Positions 17,356 to 26,431 of a stretch of DNA of 64,000 nt are shown here, in pieces. Both the position numbers and the translations under genes were made by a program. The DNA comes from an uncultured bacterium (GTDB taxonomy: Bacteria; Planctomycetota; UBA8108; UBA1146), in the NCBI GenBank assembly GCA_913056395.1, contig CAJXMG010000009.1, forward strand, positions 28,973 through 92,972, read 5' to 3'. Under the pieces are notes generated by a model. The model made no database searches and had not been told where the DNA came from. It was given only the letters and a program-made list of their open reading frames with translations. The stretch's first letter is position 1; every line of letters begins with the position of its first letter.

Positions 17356-18564
17356 ATGAAACTGCTTATCGTTGGCGGCGCAGGATATATCGGCAGTCAC
17401 TGCGTTCTGGAAAGCTTGAGGGCCGGTCACGAGGTGGTGGTTCTCGACGATCTCAGGACCGGGCACCGGGAAGCAATTGGTGATGTGGAATTGGTGGAGG
17501 GCAGTCTTCACCAACCGAATGTTCTCAGGTCCGTCTTTGAGACTCACTCAATTGACGCGGTTTTCAATCTGGCCGCTTCATGCAGTGTTCCCGAGTCGGT
17601 TCACAATCCTGGCCTCTACTATCACAACAATTTGGCTGGAACCCTCAATTTGGCAGCAGCCATGGTTGAGGCGGGGGTGACCCGACTGGTTCATTCTTCG
17701 ACGGCAGCGGTCTACGGGGACCCCGAAGAGGTTCCGATTCCTGAAGACCATCGCATGCAGCCCGTTAACCCCTACGGGGATTCGAAGCGTCTGGTGGAAT
17801 GCACTTTGACCGAAATGTCGAAAGCCCATGATCTGAAGCATGTGTGTCTGCGCTATTTCAATGCCGCTGGAGCCGACGCGTCGGGGTTGATCGGAGAGGA
17901 TCACGCCGATGAAAGTCACCTGATCCCGATCCTTTTGCAGTGTGCTTTGGGGCATCGGTCCCATTTCACTATTTTTGGATCCGATTGGGAGACGAGGGAT
18001 GGAAGTTGCATTCGTGATTTTGTTCATGTGACTGATATCGCCAGAGCTCACTTGATGGCCCTCGAAAAAATCGATGATTTGGCGGGAGAGTCCATCAATC
18101 TGGGATCTTCCCATGGGGCCAGTGTTCGCGAAGTGGTGGAGATCGCCAAAAGAGTGACCGGTTGTGAGTTCGATGTCCGTGAAGAAGGGCGACGTGATGG
18201 CGATCCCGCTGTTCTGCTCGCTTCCAACGAAAAAGCTTCAAAGATGTTGGGCTGGACGCCTGACAACAGTGACCTTGATTTCATTATGGAGACGGCTTGG
18301 CGCTGGCACAGAACCCATCCGAGCGGCTACGGCAGTGACTTCAGGCAGATCCCTGGACAAAAGGGCCGCTTCGGAGAATTGGCTGTGAAATTGGGCTTTG
18401 TCACAGAACAGGATATCGATCGGGTTTTGATCGAACAGGAAAAGATCCGTTCTGAAGGCAGAGGCCACAAAATGATGGGGCTGTGCATGGTTGAGATGGG
18501 TTTGATTTCAACCACGCAGCTGGTAGAGATTCTTCGTCATTATGATGACGGAGAGGAGTCTTGA
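17356..18564 (+). CDS. galE: UDP-glucose 4-epimerase-like protein fused to an MshEN-like domain
   Basis: Residues 1-320 are an extended short-chain dehydrogenase of the GalE type: NAD-binding GGAGYIGSHC, the catalytic STAAVYG and YGDSK (Tyr-xxx-Lys), and the substrate segment RYFNAAGAD. The family normally ends near residue 330. Here about 65 residues follow: from 338 RFGELAVKLG, then paired hydrophobic positions and a Gln at 361, matching the 24-residue RLGxx..xxG..Q motif of MshEN c-di-GMP receptors. A second, weaker copy runs from 373 (MMGLCMVEMG), lacking the Arg and final Gln. I chose ATG 17356 with GGGAGA upstream. The next gene overlaps the stop. The epimerase call is strong; the substrate is not proven, and c-di-GMP binding is inference. 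Confidence 0.88.
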   Translation: MKLLIVGGAGYIGSHCVLESLRAGHEVVVLDDLRTGHREAIGDVELVEGSLHQPNVLRSVFETHSIDAVFNLAASCSVPESVHNPGLYYHNNLAGTLNLAAAMVEAGVTRLVHSSTAAVYGDPEEVPIPEDHRMQPVNPYGDSKRLVECTLTEMSKAHDLKHVCLRYFNAAGADASGLIGEDHADESHLIPILLQCALGHRSHFTIFGSDWETRDGSCIRDFVHVTDIARAHLMALEKIDDLAGESINLGSSHGASVREVVEIAKRVTGCEFDVREEGRRDGDPAVLLASNEKASKMLGWTPDNSDLDFIMETAWRWHRTHPSGYGSDFRQIPGQKGRFGELAVKLGFVTEQDIDRVLIEQEKIRSEGRGHKMMGLCMVEMGLISTTQLVEILRHYDDGEES

Positions 18565-19547
18565 GTTTGATTCATCTCAAGCATGCCGACGGCAAGTTCA
18601 GGGTCTTGAAGATTCTTCTTCTCTGTGGATTTCTGTGCGTGCCAATGGCTTGTTCCTCTGTCAAGGATGACAAGAGGGCACCGATATCGACGGGCTCTGG
18701 TCAGGTCCTCGCCACAGTGGGGCGTGTTCAGATTACTTCCGATGAACTTCAATCGAGAATTCTGGATCGATATTACGGCCCCCGGGCCTTGAATGGACTG
18801 ATCAGGGAGGCCCTGTTTTCCGCAGAAGCTGAGCGATTGGGCATCAGGGTTCGTTCAGAGGAGGTTCTCCTTGAGGTGGATCAACGTCTCAATGCTCTTT
18901 TGGGAGAAGAGAGTACCGATCGCCGTCAGGCGATCCGCGAGTTGAATCGACGGGGCCTCAGTGAATTGGATCTGCGCAAGGAATTGAGCAGTGAAATCGG
19001 TCAGGCATTGTTGATCCAGAAGGTGGTCTCTGCCCGTCGGGAGATTCTCGAAGAGGAAATCCTGGAACTCTGGCGCCAAACCTGGAAAGAACCCCGTCGA
19101 AAAGTGGAGCATATTGCATTTCCCTTTGGGGATCTCCGCGAAGGGGAACTGGATCGACATGGGGAGTGGGTGGCGAGAGTGGGAGAACGGTGGCGCAAGG
19201 GAGCTGCGATGGCTGAGATCCTTGAAAGGCCGCCAGGATTGAGGCCCTCCTTTGAGCCGCGCATCGGCGAATCATGGTTGCGAGAGAGCGATCTTGCGGG
19301 GAGACCTCTCTTCTACCGCCTCTTCGAAATCGGCAGGGGTGGGATCCTCGGTCCTGTGATGGAAGAAAATTTTGGGTGGCATCTCTTTCGTGTGGTGGAA
19401 GAGAAGGCTCCCCGGCCCTACTCTGAGGTTCGAACCCAGTTGGAGTCAGAGTTGAGGAATTCACCTCCGACAGATACTGAAGTTCTGGCCGTGGAGGAGA
19501 GTCTCCGGTTGAGAATCCCGGTAGATGTCCGGGAAGATGCATTCTAG
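18561..19547 (+). CDS. SurA/PpiC-like peptidyl-prolyl isomerase lipoprotein
   Basis: This 328-residue envelope protein has a signal peptide with lipobox PMAC (Cys about 31). The middle helical part (about 45-165) resembles the SurA N-terminal chaperone domain, and the region from RKVEHIAF to GWHLFRVVEEKAP resembles a parvulin domain (the closing 'G.H...V.....P' motif). The parvulin part is divergent, so catalytic activity is uncertain. It starts at TTG 18561, which overlaps the galE stop (TTGA), with GGAGAGGAG upstream. A role in folding outer-membrane proteins together with BamA is inference. Confidence 0.74.
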   Translation: MSLIHLKHADGKFRVLKILLLCGFLCVPMACSSVKDDKRAPISTGSGQVLATVGRVQITSDELQSRILDRYYGPRALNGLIREALFSAEAERLGIRVRSEEVLLEVDQRLNALLGEESTDRRQAIRELNRRGLSELDLRKELSSEIGQALLIQKVVSARREILEEEILELWRQTWKEPRRKVEHIAFPFGDLREGELDRHGEWVARVGERWRKGAAMAEILERPPGLRPSFEPRIGESWLRESDLAGRPLFYRLFEIGRGGILGPVMEENFGWHLFRVVEEKAPRPYSEVRTQLESELRNSPPTDTEVLAVEESLRLRIPVDVREDAF

Positions 19548-19611
19548 ACCGTTGTAATGATTCACACAGGGGTGAAAGACCCCAACAGGGTGTTGGAACA
19601 GAGGAACCTGA

Positions 19612-20481
19612 ATGATTGCTCGTGAGGAAGATGACACTGCTGCAAAAGATACTTCAGCAACACCGGAAGGGGCTGCGCTCGAGGAGTCTGCAGAAGAATT
19701 GACTCCCCTCGAGGGCGAGCAGTTGCGGAGTACCATCGAGGCGATTCTCTTTGCTTCGCCTGAGCCGGTGAGTCGCAGACGCTTGCAAGCGATGTTGAAA
19801 GAGGCTCCCAAAGGAGCCGTGAAGGAAGCTCTCCTGCAAATGGAGGCGGAGTATCTGACTTCTCCAAGAGGATTCCTGCTCCACGAAGATGGTGCGGGGG
19901 TTCGCCTGCTTTCCAAGCCTGACTTCGCCCCTTATGTCGCTCGACTGAGGGGAGAGGGGCGTCGTATCCGATTGAGTGCGGCGGCCTTTGAGACTTTGGC
20001 GGTGATCGCCTATCGCCAGCCGGTCAAAAGATCCGATCTGGAACAGATTCGAGGTGTCTCCTGCGGCCCTATCCTCAAAAATCTGATGGAGTGGAACCTG
20101 ATCCACATCACCGGCCAGGAGGACAGTATCGGCAGGCCCCTGTTGTACGGGACCACATCTGAATTCCTGGAGTTGTTCGGCCTTCAGGCGTTGGGCGAGT
20201 TGCCCGAGCCCAGCAGGCTGAAAGATCAGGGATCCGACAGGGGGCTCGAGATCCTCGATGAGATTATTCGGGGCAAATCGGAAGAAGAACCGGGTGAGCC
20301 TGAATTCGCAGATATCGAGTCGGTGGTGGAGACTCCGGGCGAAACTGCTGAGGTTACCAACGAAACCGAAATCACGCCTAAAGAGCAATCTGGGGCCGAG
20401 AATGACACCCAGAGGTGGGAAGATGACGATTCAGAGGACCTTCTCGGAGATGATTGGGTCGATGAGGACGGGTCTTCTTGA
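19612..20481 (+). CDS. scpB: Segregation and condensation protein B
   Basis: ScpB is the winged-helix (kite) subunit of the SMC-ScpA-ScpB condensin. The conserved block EAILFASPEPVSRRRL is near residue 42, followed by the family core LSAAAFETLAVIAYRQPV..SDLEQIRG and GRPLLYGTTSEFLELFGL. At 289 residues it is longer than usual: a very acidic C-terminal tail of about 80 residues (Glu/Asp-rich, ending DDDSEDLLGDDWVDEDGSS) is added. No scpA lies next to it in the window. The tRNA-Arg gene starts 35 bp after the stop. Confidence 0.92.
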   Translation: MIAREEDDTAAKDTSATPEGAALEESAEELTPLEGEQLRSTIEAILFASPEPVSRRRLQAMLKEAPKGAVKEALLQMEAEYLTSPRGFLLHEDGAGVRLLSKPDFAPYVARLRGEGRRIRLSAAAFETLAVIAYRQPVKRSDLEQIRGVSCGPILKNLMEWNLIHITGQEDSIGRPLLYGTTSEFLELFGLQALGELPEPSRLKDQGSDRGLEILDEIIRGKSEEEPGEPEFADIESVVETPGETAEVTNETEITPKEQSGAENDTQRWEDDDSEDLLGDDWVDEDGSS

Positions 20482-20516
20482 CACCCTGAACCTCAGGGCT
20501 ACTATGCCCTGCTTGT

Positions 20517-20590
20517 GCGCCGGTAGCTCAACTGGATAGAGCACCTGACTACGGATCAGGAGGTTGGGGGTTCGAATCCTCCCCGGCGTA
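20517..20590 (+). tRNA. tRNA-Arg (anticodon ACG)
   Basis: A complete cloverleaf: 7-bp acceptor stem GCGCCGG with CCGGCGT (ends G-U), D arm GCTC..GAGC, anticodon stem CCTGA/TCAGG with loop CTACGGA giving ACG, and a TTCGAAT T-loop on a 5-bp stem. CCA is not encoded. A run of seven T follows directly and may terminate transcription. The A at position 34 must be deaminated to inosine for it to read all CGN codons it serves; the deaminase gene tadA begins 80 bp downstream. Confidence 0.98.
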
Positions 20591-20670
20591 CTTTTTTTCC
20601 CTCCAAATCTCTCCCGAACTCCCGATCCTGAACCCGGGAAACTGTTGAATCCAGAACAGGAGGTCGTCCC

Positions 20671-21201
20671 ATGGACGACATGACGGGAGTGTCCTGGCTG
20701 CGAGACGAGGATTCGGATCTCCGTTCGATGCTTCAGGCATTGGAGGAGGCCCGCGCCGCTGCAGATCAGGGAGAAGTCCCGGTCGGCGCGATCATCGTGC
20801 ATCCGGAAAAAGGCCTGGTGGCCCGGGCTCGCAATGCCAAGGAGACCCTTCAGGATCCCACGGCTCATGCAGAGATCCTCGCGATTGGTCAAGCTGCGGA
20901 AGCGGTGGGAAGTTGGCGTCTGGAGAACTGTACCCTTTACAGCACTCTGGAGCCGTGCCCCATGTGTGCCGGGGCGATTTTGCAATCGCGGATTGAACGG
21001 GTGGTCTTCGGGGCCAGTGATTCCCGTTGGGGCGCGGTCGACTCGAAAATGAACATCTTTGAACCGGGCCTTTTCAATCATGACGTGGTCTGGCAAGGCG
21101 GGGTTCTCGAGACGGAAGCCGCAGGGTTACTCAAGGATTTCTTTCGGGAGATTCGTGAGGGGCGTCCCCGATATGACGGGAAAGCGGAGGACGGATCTTG
21201 A
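20671..21201 (+). CDS. tadA: tRNA(Arg) adenosine-34 deaminase
   Basis: TadA converts A34 of tRNA-Arg(ACG) to inosine. The zinc-dependent deaminase site is intact: HAE (His66, Glu68) and PCPMC (Cys96, Cys99), with VPVGAIIV upstream and the TadA segment VVFGASDSRWGAVDSK downstream rather than a cytosine- or guanine-deaminase pattern. Its 176 residues fit the family. AGGAGG lies just before ATG 20671. The gene for its substrate tRNA precedes it by 80 bp. Confidence 0.95.
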   Translation: MDDMTGVSWLRDEDSDLRSMLQALEEARAAADQGEVPVGAIIVHPEKGLVARARNAKETLQDPTAHAEILAIGQAAEAVGSWRLENCTLYSTLEPCPMCAGAILQSRIERVVFGASDSRWGAVDSKMNIFEPGLFNHDVVWQGGVLETEAAGLLKDFFREIREGRPRYDGKAEDGS

Positions 21202-21239
21202 TCCGACCTTCCTGAAAGGTGTAGAACGGACAACAGAGC

Positions 21240-21330
<91 letters not shown>

Positions 21331-21516
21331 TTTCGTTCTTTCATCGGTGTGAGCTGCATTCAATTTTGAGGGATCCTGCTGGGTTGTGGCCCTGTTCGGC
21401 TCTGCAATTGAGACCGAATCGAGTCACGATCTGTTGGCAATTTCTGTGGAAACTGGGATACTGAGTTTCCTGCCGGGTCGTCGATCCAGCTGGACTGCTG
21501 ACACAAGTCGCATTTC

Positions 21517-21606
<90 letters not shown>

Positions 21607-21621
21607 CATTTAACTCTGATT

Positions 21622-21714
21622 TCCGGGGTCCGGGTGACCGCCGGCCCGTGAACCTGGTCAGGCCCTGACGGGAGCAGCCATGACGGTGTCCGCTGGTGTG
21701 CTTCGGGCTCCGGT
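21622..21714 (+). ncRNA. ffs: Signal recognition particle RNA (4.5S type)
   Basis: A hairpin of about 93 nt. The tip carries the Ffh-binding domain: GGTCAGGCC with GGAGCAGCC around the conserved GGAGCAGC, preceded by GTGAACC. The two ends pair (CCGGGGTCCGG with CGGGCTCCGG). It lies 15 bp after tRNA-Ser(GGA) and before dnaX, an order seen in other bacteria. There is no Alu domain, so it is the short form. Confidence 0.95.
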
Positions 21715-21733
21715 CTCATCTACTTTCTACTCT

Positions 21734-21775
21734 TTCCTCCTGGTCTTCCCTCCTGGTCTTTCCTCCTGGTCTTCC
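21734..21775 (+). repeat. Pyrimidine-rich tandem repeat before dnaX
   Basis: Three near-identical copies of a 13-14 bp unit, CTCCTGGTCTTCC with slight variation, lie between the SRP RNA gene and dnaX. All purines are on the other strand, so it could form unusual structure. No gene is present between 21715 and 21920. Confidence 0.75.
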
Positions 21776-21920
21776 GTCTCCACCTCATCTTCACCGATTA
21801 TTGGCTGCCGATTTCCGCACCGGAATTCCAGAGCCTGAATCACTCTTCCTTGTCGAATTGGGCTGATTTGAACTGCTTTAGTGCCTTGCCTGAATGGGGG
21901 CCTCGGGTTCTGATGGGGCC

Positions 21921-23717
21921 ATGACGAATTCAACCCCAGAAACCCTGCCAGAGGACTCCGGAGACCAGAACGGCTCTGTGGAGTATCAGGTGATCGCCCG
22001 TCGATTCCGCCCCCGGAATTTCGACGAAGTGGTCGGCCAAGAGGCGGTCGCCGATGCCTTGCGACAGTCGATTCTGCAAAACCGGTTGGCCCACGCCTAT
22101 CTGTTTTGTGGCCCCCGAGGGGTGGGCAAGACTTCGATGGCACGAATTTTTGCTGCGGCATTGCAGTGTCCACACGCAAAAGAAGCGACACCGTGTGGTG
22201 AATGTGAAACCTGCCAACGGATCTTCAGGGGTGAGGATTCAGACGTCACTGAAATGGACGGAGCGTCCAATCGCGGAATCGATGATATTCGCGGTTTGAT
22301 TGAACATGTTCAGTATGCCCCGACTCAGGGTCGTTACCGGGTCTTCATCCTCGACGAGGTTCACATGCTCACCCGGGATGCCTTCAATGCTTTGTTGAAG
22401 ACACTGGAAGAGCCGCCGTCCCATGTAAAGTTTGTTTTTGCGACCACGGAGCCGGAGCGGATTCTGCCGACAGTGCTCAGTCGCTGCCAGCGTTGCGATT
22501 TCTCGTCCATCTCCAATTCGGATATCAGCCGTCGCCTGGAGCAGATCTGCCAGCTGGAGAACGCGCAGCCCGGTGAAGGACTTCTCGAGGAAGTGGCGCT
22601 GCTCGCCCAGGGGGGCATGCGCGATGCACAATCGATGCTGGATCAGATCCTTGCCTTTGCGGGCAAGGAACCGCAACTGGAAGATCTGTTGCGAGTGACG
22701 GGAAGAGTATCCACCGAGAATCTGCTCCAGTTGATTTCAGTGCTCGAGTCCGGTGATCTCGGAGCAGCCATTCAGGAGTTGGGGCCTCTCCTCGATTCTG
22801 GAACAGAGCCTTCCGTATTGACGGACCAGCTGACTGCGGTCTATCGGGACCAGTTACACGAAGGAGTCGCTTCAGGCTGGAGTCCTGAAAAAATCGAATC
22901 CAACCTTTTGGCTCAGGAGATTCTTCAGGAGACGCGCCTGAAGTTACGCCAGCAGGATCGGGGAGATCTGGTTCTTGAGTTGGCCTTGATGAGAATCGGT
23001 ACCCTGTCATCTCTGGTGCGCACCGGATTGTCCTCCACATCTACTCCGATGGGGGCTCCGACGGGGGCGATACCTGCGAAATCTGCTGTTGCTCCTGTGA
23101 ATCAGGATTCGGCTGTCACACCGGCCCCTTCCACTCCAGAGATGAAGGCTCCGGAAAGCCCGCGTACTTCTGTTGAACCGCAGGCTTCCGTGGAAACGCG
23201 GAGTTCTGTGAAAACACAGGGAGAGTCCAGAGCCCACGAGGGTGGAATGAGTCGCGCTCAGGCGGCGCTGGAAGCGCTTCAAAACAAATCGGGAAGTGCT
23301 CCAGTGGCTGCCGGGGGAGCGTCCGTTGCCACTGCGACACTGGAAACCGAAGTTGCGACCACTGTCGGCGATAAATCGGATTCCGCCTGGGAAGAACTCA
23401 AGGAGGAGATCTCCAAAGTTTCCTCTCTGGCTGCCCGGCACCTGACCAATGATGGCACCTTGCAAAAACAGGGCGAAAAACAGGTTTTGATCGTCAGTGA
23501 GTCTCTGGAGAAGGTGCTTGAATCTCCTGAAATCCAATCGGCTTTCAAAAAGTGGGGCAAAACCCATGGGGCCTTGTCTGTTGAACGGGGTGAGCGACCT
23601 GTGACAACGGGGGGCGATTCCGTCATCGCTGGAGAGTCTTCAAATGTTGAAGCACCGCAGGTGATTCGCGATGCTGAAGAGATCTTCAGGGCCAAGGCGC
23701 ATCGAAAACAGAGTTGA
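21921..23717 (+). CDS. dnaX: DNA polymerase III subunit gamma/tau
   Basis: DnaX is the clamp-loader ATPase. The AAA+ module starts at YQVIARRFRPRNFDEVVGQEAV and has Walker A GPRGVGKTS, a zinc-binding CPHAK..CGECETC, Walker B FILDEVHML and sensor 1 FVFATTEPERILPTVLSRCQR. After about residue 370 the protein becomes Pro/Ser/Thr/Ala-rich and low complexity, then a short C-terminal domain. Length about 598. I chose ATG 21921; ATG 21894 is in frame but neither has a strong ribosome binding site. The order dnaX-ybaB-recR is conserved in many bacteria. I see no clear slippery sequence that would make a short gamma form, but I did not scan systematically. Confidence 0.96.
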   Translation: MTNSTPETLPEDSGDQNGSVEYQVIARRFRPRNFDEVVGQEAVADALRQSILQNRLAHAYLFCGPRGVGKTSMARIFAAALQCPHAKEATPCGECETCQRIFRGEDSDVTEMDGASNRGIDDIRGLIEHVQYAPTQGRYRVFILDEVHMLTRDAFNALLKTLEEPPSHVKFVFATTEPERILPTVLSRCQRCDFSSISNSDISRRLEQICQLENAQPGEGLLEEVALLAQGGMRDAQSMLDQILAFAGKEPQLEDLLRVTGRVSTENLLQLISVLESGDLGAAIQELGPLLDSGTEPSVLTDQLTAVYRDQLHEGVASGWSPEKIESNLLAQEILQETRLKLRQQDRGDLVLELALMRIGTLSSLVRTGLSSTSTPMGAPTGAIPAKSAVAPVNQDSAVTPAPSTPEMKAPESPRTSVEPQASVETRSSVKTQGESRAHEGGMSRAQAALEALQNKSGSAPVAAGGASVATATLETEVATTVGDKSDSAWEELKEEISKVSSLAARHLTNDGTLQKQGEKQVLIVSESLEKVLESPEIQSAFKKWGKTHGALSVERGERPVTTGGDSVIAGESSNVEAPQVIRDAEEIFRAKAHRKQS

Positions 23718-23766
23718 TCGAATAATTTGAACCATCCCGCAACAAGTCATTTACGAAGGAGTCTCG

Positions 23767-24084
23767 ATGGTCGGTGGTGATCTGGGCGGTCTTTTTCAAC
23801 AAGCCCAAAAAATGCAAAAAGAACTGAAAGCAGTTCAGGAAGACCTCAAGCAGAGAACGGTGTCCGGCGAATCTGGGAGTGGTCTTGTCAAAGTCTATGC
23901 CAGTGGAGCACAAGAGGTCATGAAGATTGAAATCGACCCATCCGCGGTCGATCCGGAAGATACGGAGATGCTTGAGGACCTTGTTCTGGTCGCTGTCCAA
24001 CAGGCGTTGGAAAAAGCCAAGGAGTTGGCCGACTCCGAAACCTCCCGCGTCACCGGCGGCATGAACCTTCCGGGGATGATGTAA
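23767..24084 (+). CDS. ybaB: YbaB/EbfC family nucleoid-associated protein
   Basis: A small dimeric DNA-binding protein that coats or organises the nucleoid. Its 105 residues include GLFQQAQKMQKELKAVQEDL at the N-terminus, a GLVKVYASG..EVMKIEIDP core and a C-terminal helix with the glycine/methionine end GGMNLPGMM seen in the family. It sits between dnaX and recR, its normal place, and is 4 bp from recR. AAGGAG precedes the start. Confidence 0.93.
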   Translation: MVGGDLGGLFQQAQKMQKELKAVQEDLKQRTVSGESGSGLVKVYASGAQEVMKIEIDPSAVDPEDTEMLEDLVLVAVQQALEKAKELADSETSRVTGGMNLPGMM

Positions 24085-24088
24085 AACC

Positions 24089-24706
24089 ATGGCAGAAGAC
24101 GTGATACTGGGTGAGCTGATCAGCGCTTTTTCCAGGCTCCCGGGGATTGGGGCAAAGAGCGCAGAGCGTCTTGCTTACCATATTCTCAAGGTCTCACGGT
24201 CCGAGGCGATGGATCTGGCTGAAGCGATTCGAAAGGTCAAGGACGACCTGCGTCGTTGCTCCGAATGCCTGAATATCTGCGAGCGCGAACTCTGCGAAAT
24301 CTGTGAAGATGATTCCCGTGATCCGAACACGATACTGGTTGTCGAGCAGCCGAAGGATTTGCGGGCGATTGAAGCCAGTGGAGCCTATCGCGGAAAATAC
24401 CATGTCCTGGGAGCAACCTTTTCCCCGATGGATGAGAGAGGACCTGAGCACCTCTCTCTGGACCGCCTGCTCGAGCGGTGTAGTCAGGATTCTGTGAGTG
24501 AAGTGATTTTGGCTCTCAACCCGGATTTTGAGGGAGACGGGACCAATTTGTTGATTACGGAAAGTCTGGCGGATCATTCGGTCAAAGTGACGCGTTTGGC
24601 CAGGGGGCTACCCAGTGGCGGGCAGATCGAATACATGAATCAGAGCATTTTGCGGGATGCTGTCGAAGGGCGCGGGCAGTTCGGGCAAATCGAACCTACT
24701 GCATGA
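24089..24706 (+). CDS. recR: Recombination mediator RecR
   Basis: RecR works with RecF/RecO to load RecA at single-strand gaps. The helix-hairpin-helix LPGIGAKSAERLAYH is at the N-terminus, followed by a four-cysteine zinc finger (CSECLNICERELCEIC) and a TOPRIM domain starting at TILVVEQPKDLRAIE. The 205 residues match the family. The C-terminal LARGLPSGGQIEYMNQSIL is also family-typical. The next operon starts 35 bp downstream in the same direction. Confidence 0.96.
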   Translation: MAEDVILGELISAFSRLPGIGAKSAERLAYHILKVSRSEAMDLAEAIRKVKDDLRRCSECLNICERELCEICEDDSRDPNTILVVEQPKDLRAIEASGAYRGKYHVLGATFSPMDERGPEHLSLDRLLERCSQDSVSEVILALNPDFEGDGTNLLITESLADHSVKVTRLARGLPSGGQIEYMNQSILRDAVEGRGQFGQIEPTA

Positions 24707-24740
24707 TTCTTGGCGGGATGACAGGCTGTTTTCCTGCTTG

Positions 24741-26429
24741 ATGAGGGTTTCATACGGAGGATTTTTGCGAAGATACATAATTTTTTGCCTACTGATTTCT
24801 GGAATAACCATTCCCGGGAAATCAGATGGGCAGGTCAATAACACGTCTTTCGACCTTCGAGTTCCGGAATCTCGAAATACCATCGAGATTCGTGCTGAAG
24901 GAATCAACTGTTCGAGTAATGACTGGAATATTCTCCGAGACAGTCTCACCTGTTACCCGCTGATTGTATCCCTCAGCAATCCACTGAATCGGGAAGCAAC
25001 GATCGATCTATCCTTTTCAGAAGTAACTTACAGAAATAGAAGATGGTCGGGAAACGTGAGTTTTCAGACCGCGATCAATGTTCCCGCGAAATCGACTACA
25101 TCTCGACTGATCGGCATCCCCCTGTCGATGATTCCCGTTTTCAAAGCCCGGGGACGAAATGAAGGGCGACTGAATTCTGAACGACTTGCGATCAACGCTG
25201 TCACTTCCATCGGTGGTAGAGAGATCCAAGGTGGAACCTCTCTGGATTTCAATATTCCAAACTATTGGGGAGGCAGTAGCTACAACTGGGACAAGGTTGT
25301 CAATAATGCTGAAGGGGTTCGAACCCTGGTCGTCAGTCCCGTTAATTTCGCAGCCAAAAAGGAAATGCGGGAACTGAAGGATAAATTCAAAGTCATCAAA
25401 TCCTGGTCTGTGGAGATTTTACCCCAAACCTCAAGACCTCTGGCCGCCCTTCAGAGACTGGTTTTGTTTGGTGTCGACCCAAAAGACCTCAGCAAGGGTC
25501 AAAGGGATGCCATCGATCACGCTGTCAGTGGTGGGCTTGACGTCTATCTGATCTCCGCCTCGAGTGGAGAGGGGGCCGATTGGACCCGGGAGTGGTCCGA
25601 AGCTTCTCAGGGGGTGGTCCCGAGGGTCGAAAAACAGGGTTTTGGTACCTGGGTTGCATATAGCGCTGGTGATGAAGTTTCCACGATTTACCCCCCTGAT
25701 CAAATGACGACCCGGTATGCAAGTCGCAGGAATCTCGCAAAACTGGGAGTGAGTTATCTGGACAAGGTCTTGCGGCCCGGAGATCCCAGCGATCTGACAT
25801 TGTTTCTCATGGCTGGGTATGTCCTCTTGCTGATTCCTGGTGTCTTTTTCACTCTCAAAAAGCGCAAAAAATCCAATGCATTGCTTTGGCTAATCCCCGC
25901 ATTTTTTGTGGGATCAGTCGTGCTCGTCACCATGATTGGTTTTTTCCATTATGGAGTGATGGAAAAAACCAGCGTGATTGCAGGGGTCGTTCAGGCCAGT
26001 GGTGGTGATCAGACCCGCGGGTTGCAATTGATTGAAGGCCGATTTGACCCTCATGGTTCAAAATGGGAAAGAACATTGGCGGCCAATGAAGATCTGATTC
26101 TGGATTTGAATGTCATCCAGAGTTTCGCTTCGATCAGGCTGATCGAAAATCCTGACGGTACCATGAACGAAATATGTGCTACCTACCCACGAAGTTTGAA
26201 TTTCCGTGTGCGCAGTCTGCCCATCGATCAAGAAATACAGTTGGCAAAACCCGAGTTGGTATGGCCAGCGAACAGTTTGCGGTTGCCGATCCGCTCGCTA
26301 AGCGTTGCCCCTTTTGAACCGTCCGATTATGCAGTGAATAATAGAATCGCTGACATCACAGACATCGAAGTTCTGGATCGATTTGGAATCGAGCCTGGTC
26401 TTCAATTTATCGGATTGCAGGAGGAATAA
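24741..26429 (+). CDS. Periplasmic/membrane partner of an ABC exporter (GldG-like)
   Basis: This 562-residue protein has an N-terminal signal or anchor (about 8-25), an extracytoplasmic region of some 320 residues, and two membrane helices (about 355-380 and 388-410), then about 150 residues. The segment LVLFGVDPKDLSKGQRDAIDHAVSGG resembles the Rossmann/amidotransferase-like fold of ABC auxiliary proteins such as GldG, where a 'L...Q..A...V..GG' helix follows a strand; the active site is absent. I chose ATG 24741; the frame opens further upstream inside recR. It is followed 2 bp later by the ATPase. The specific function is unknown. Confidence 0.68.
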   Translation: MRVSYGGFLRRYIIFCLLISGITIPGKSDGQVNNTSFDLRVPESRNTIEIRAEGINCSSNDWNILRDSLTCYPLIVSLSNPLNREATIDLSFSEVTYRNRRWSGNVSFQTAINVPAKSTTSRLIGIPLSMIPVFKARGRNEGRLNSERLAINAVTSIGGREIQGGTSLDFNIPNYWGGSSYNWDKVVNNAEGVRTLVVSPVNFAAKKEMRELKDKFKVIKSWSVEILPQTSRPLAALQRLVLFGVDPKDLSKGQRDAIDHAVSGGLDVYLISASSGEGADWTREWSEASQGVVPRVEKQGFGTWVAYSAGDEVSTIYPPDQMTTRYASRRNLAKLGVSYLDKVLRPGDPSDLTLFLMAGYVLLLIPGVFFTLKKRKKSNALLWLIPAFFVGSVVLVTMIGFFHYGVMEKTSVIAGVVQASGGDQTRGLQLIEGRFDPHGSKWERTLAANEDLILDLNVIQSFASIRLIENPDGTMNEICATYPRSLNFRVRSLPIDQEIQLAKPELVWPANSLRLPIRSLSVAPFEPSDYAVNNRIADITDIEVLDRFGIEPGLQFIGLQEE

Positions 26430-26431
26430 GA

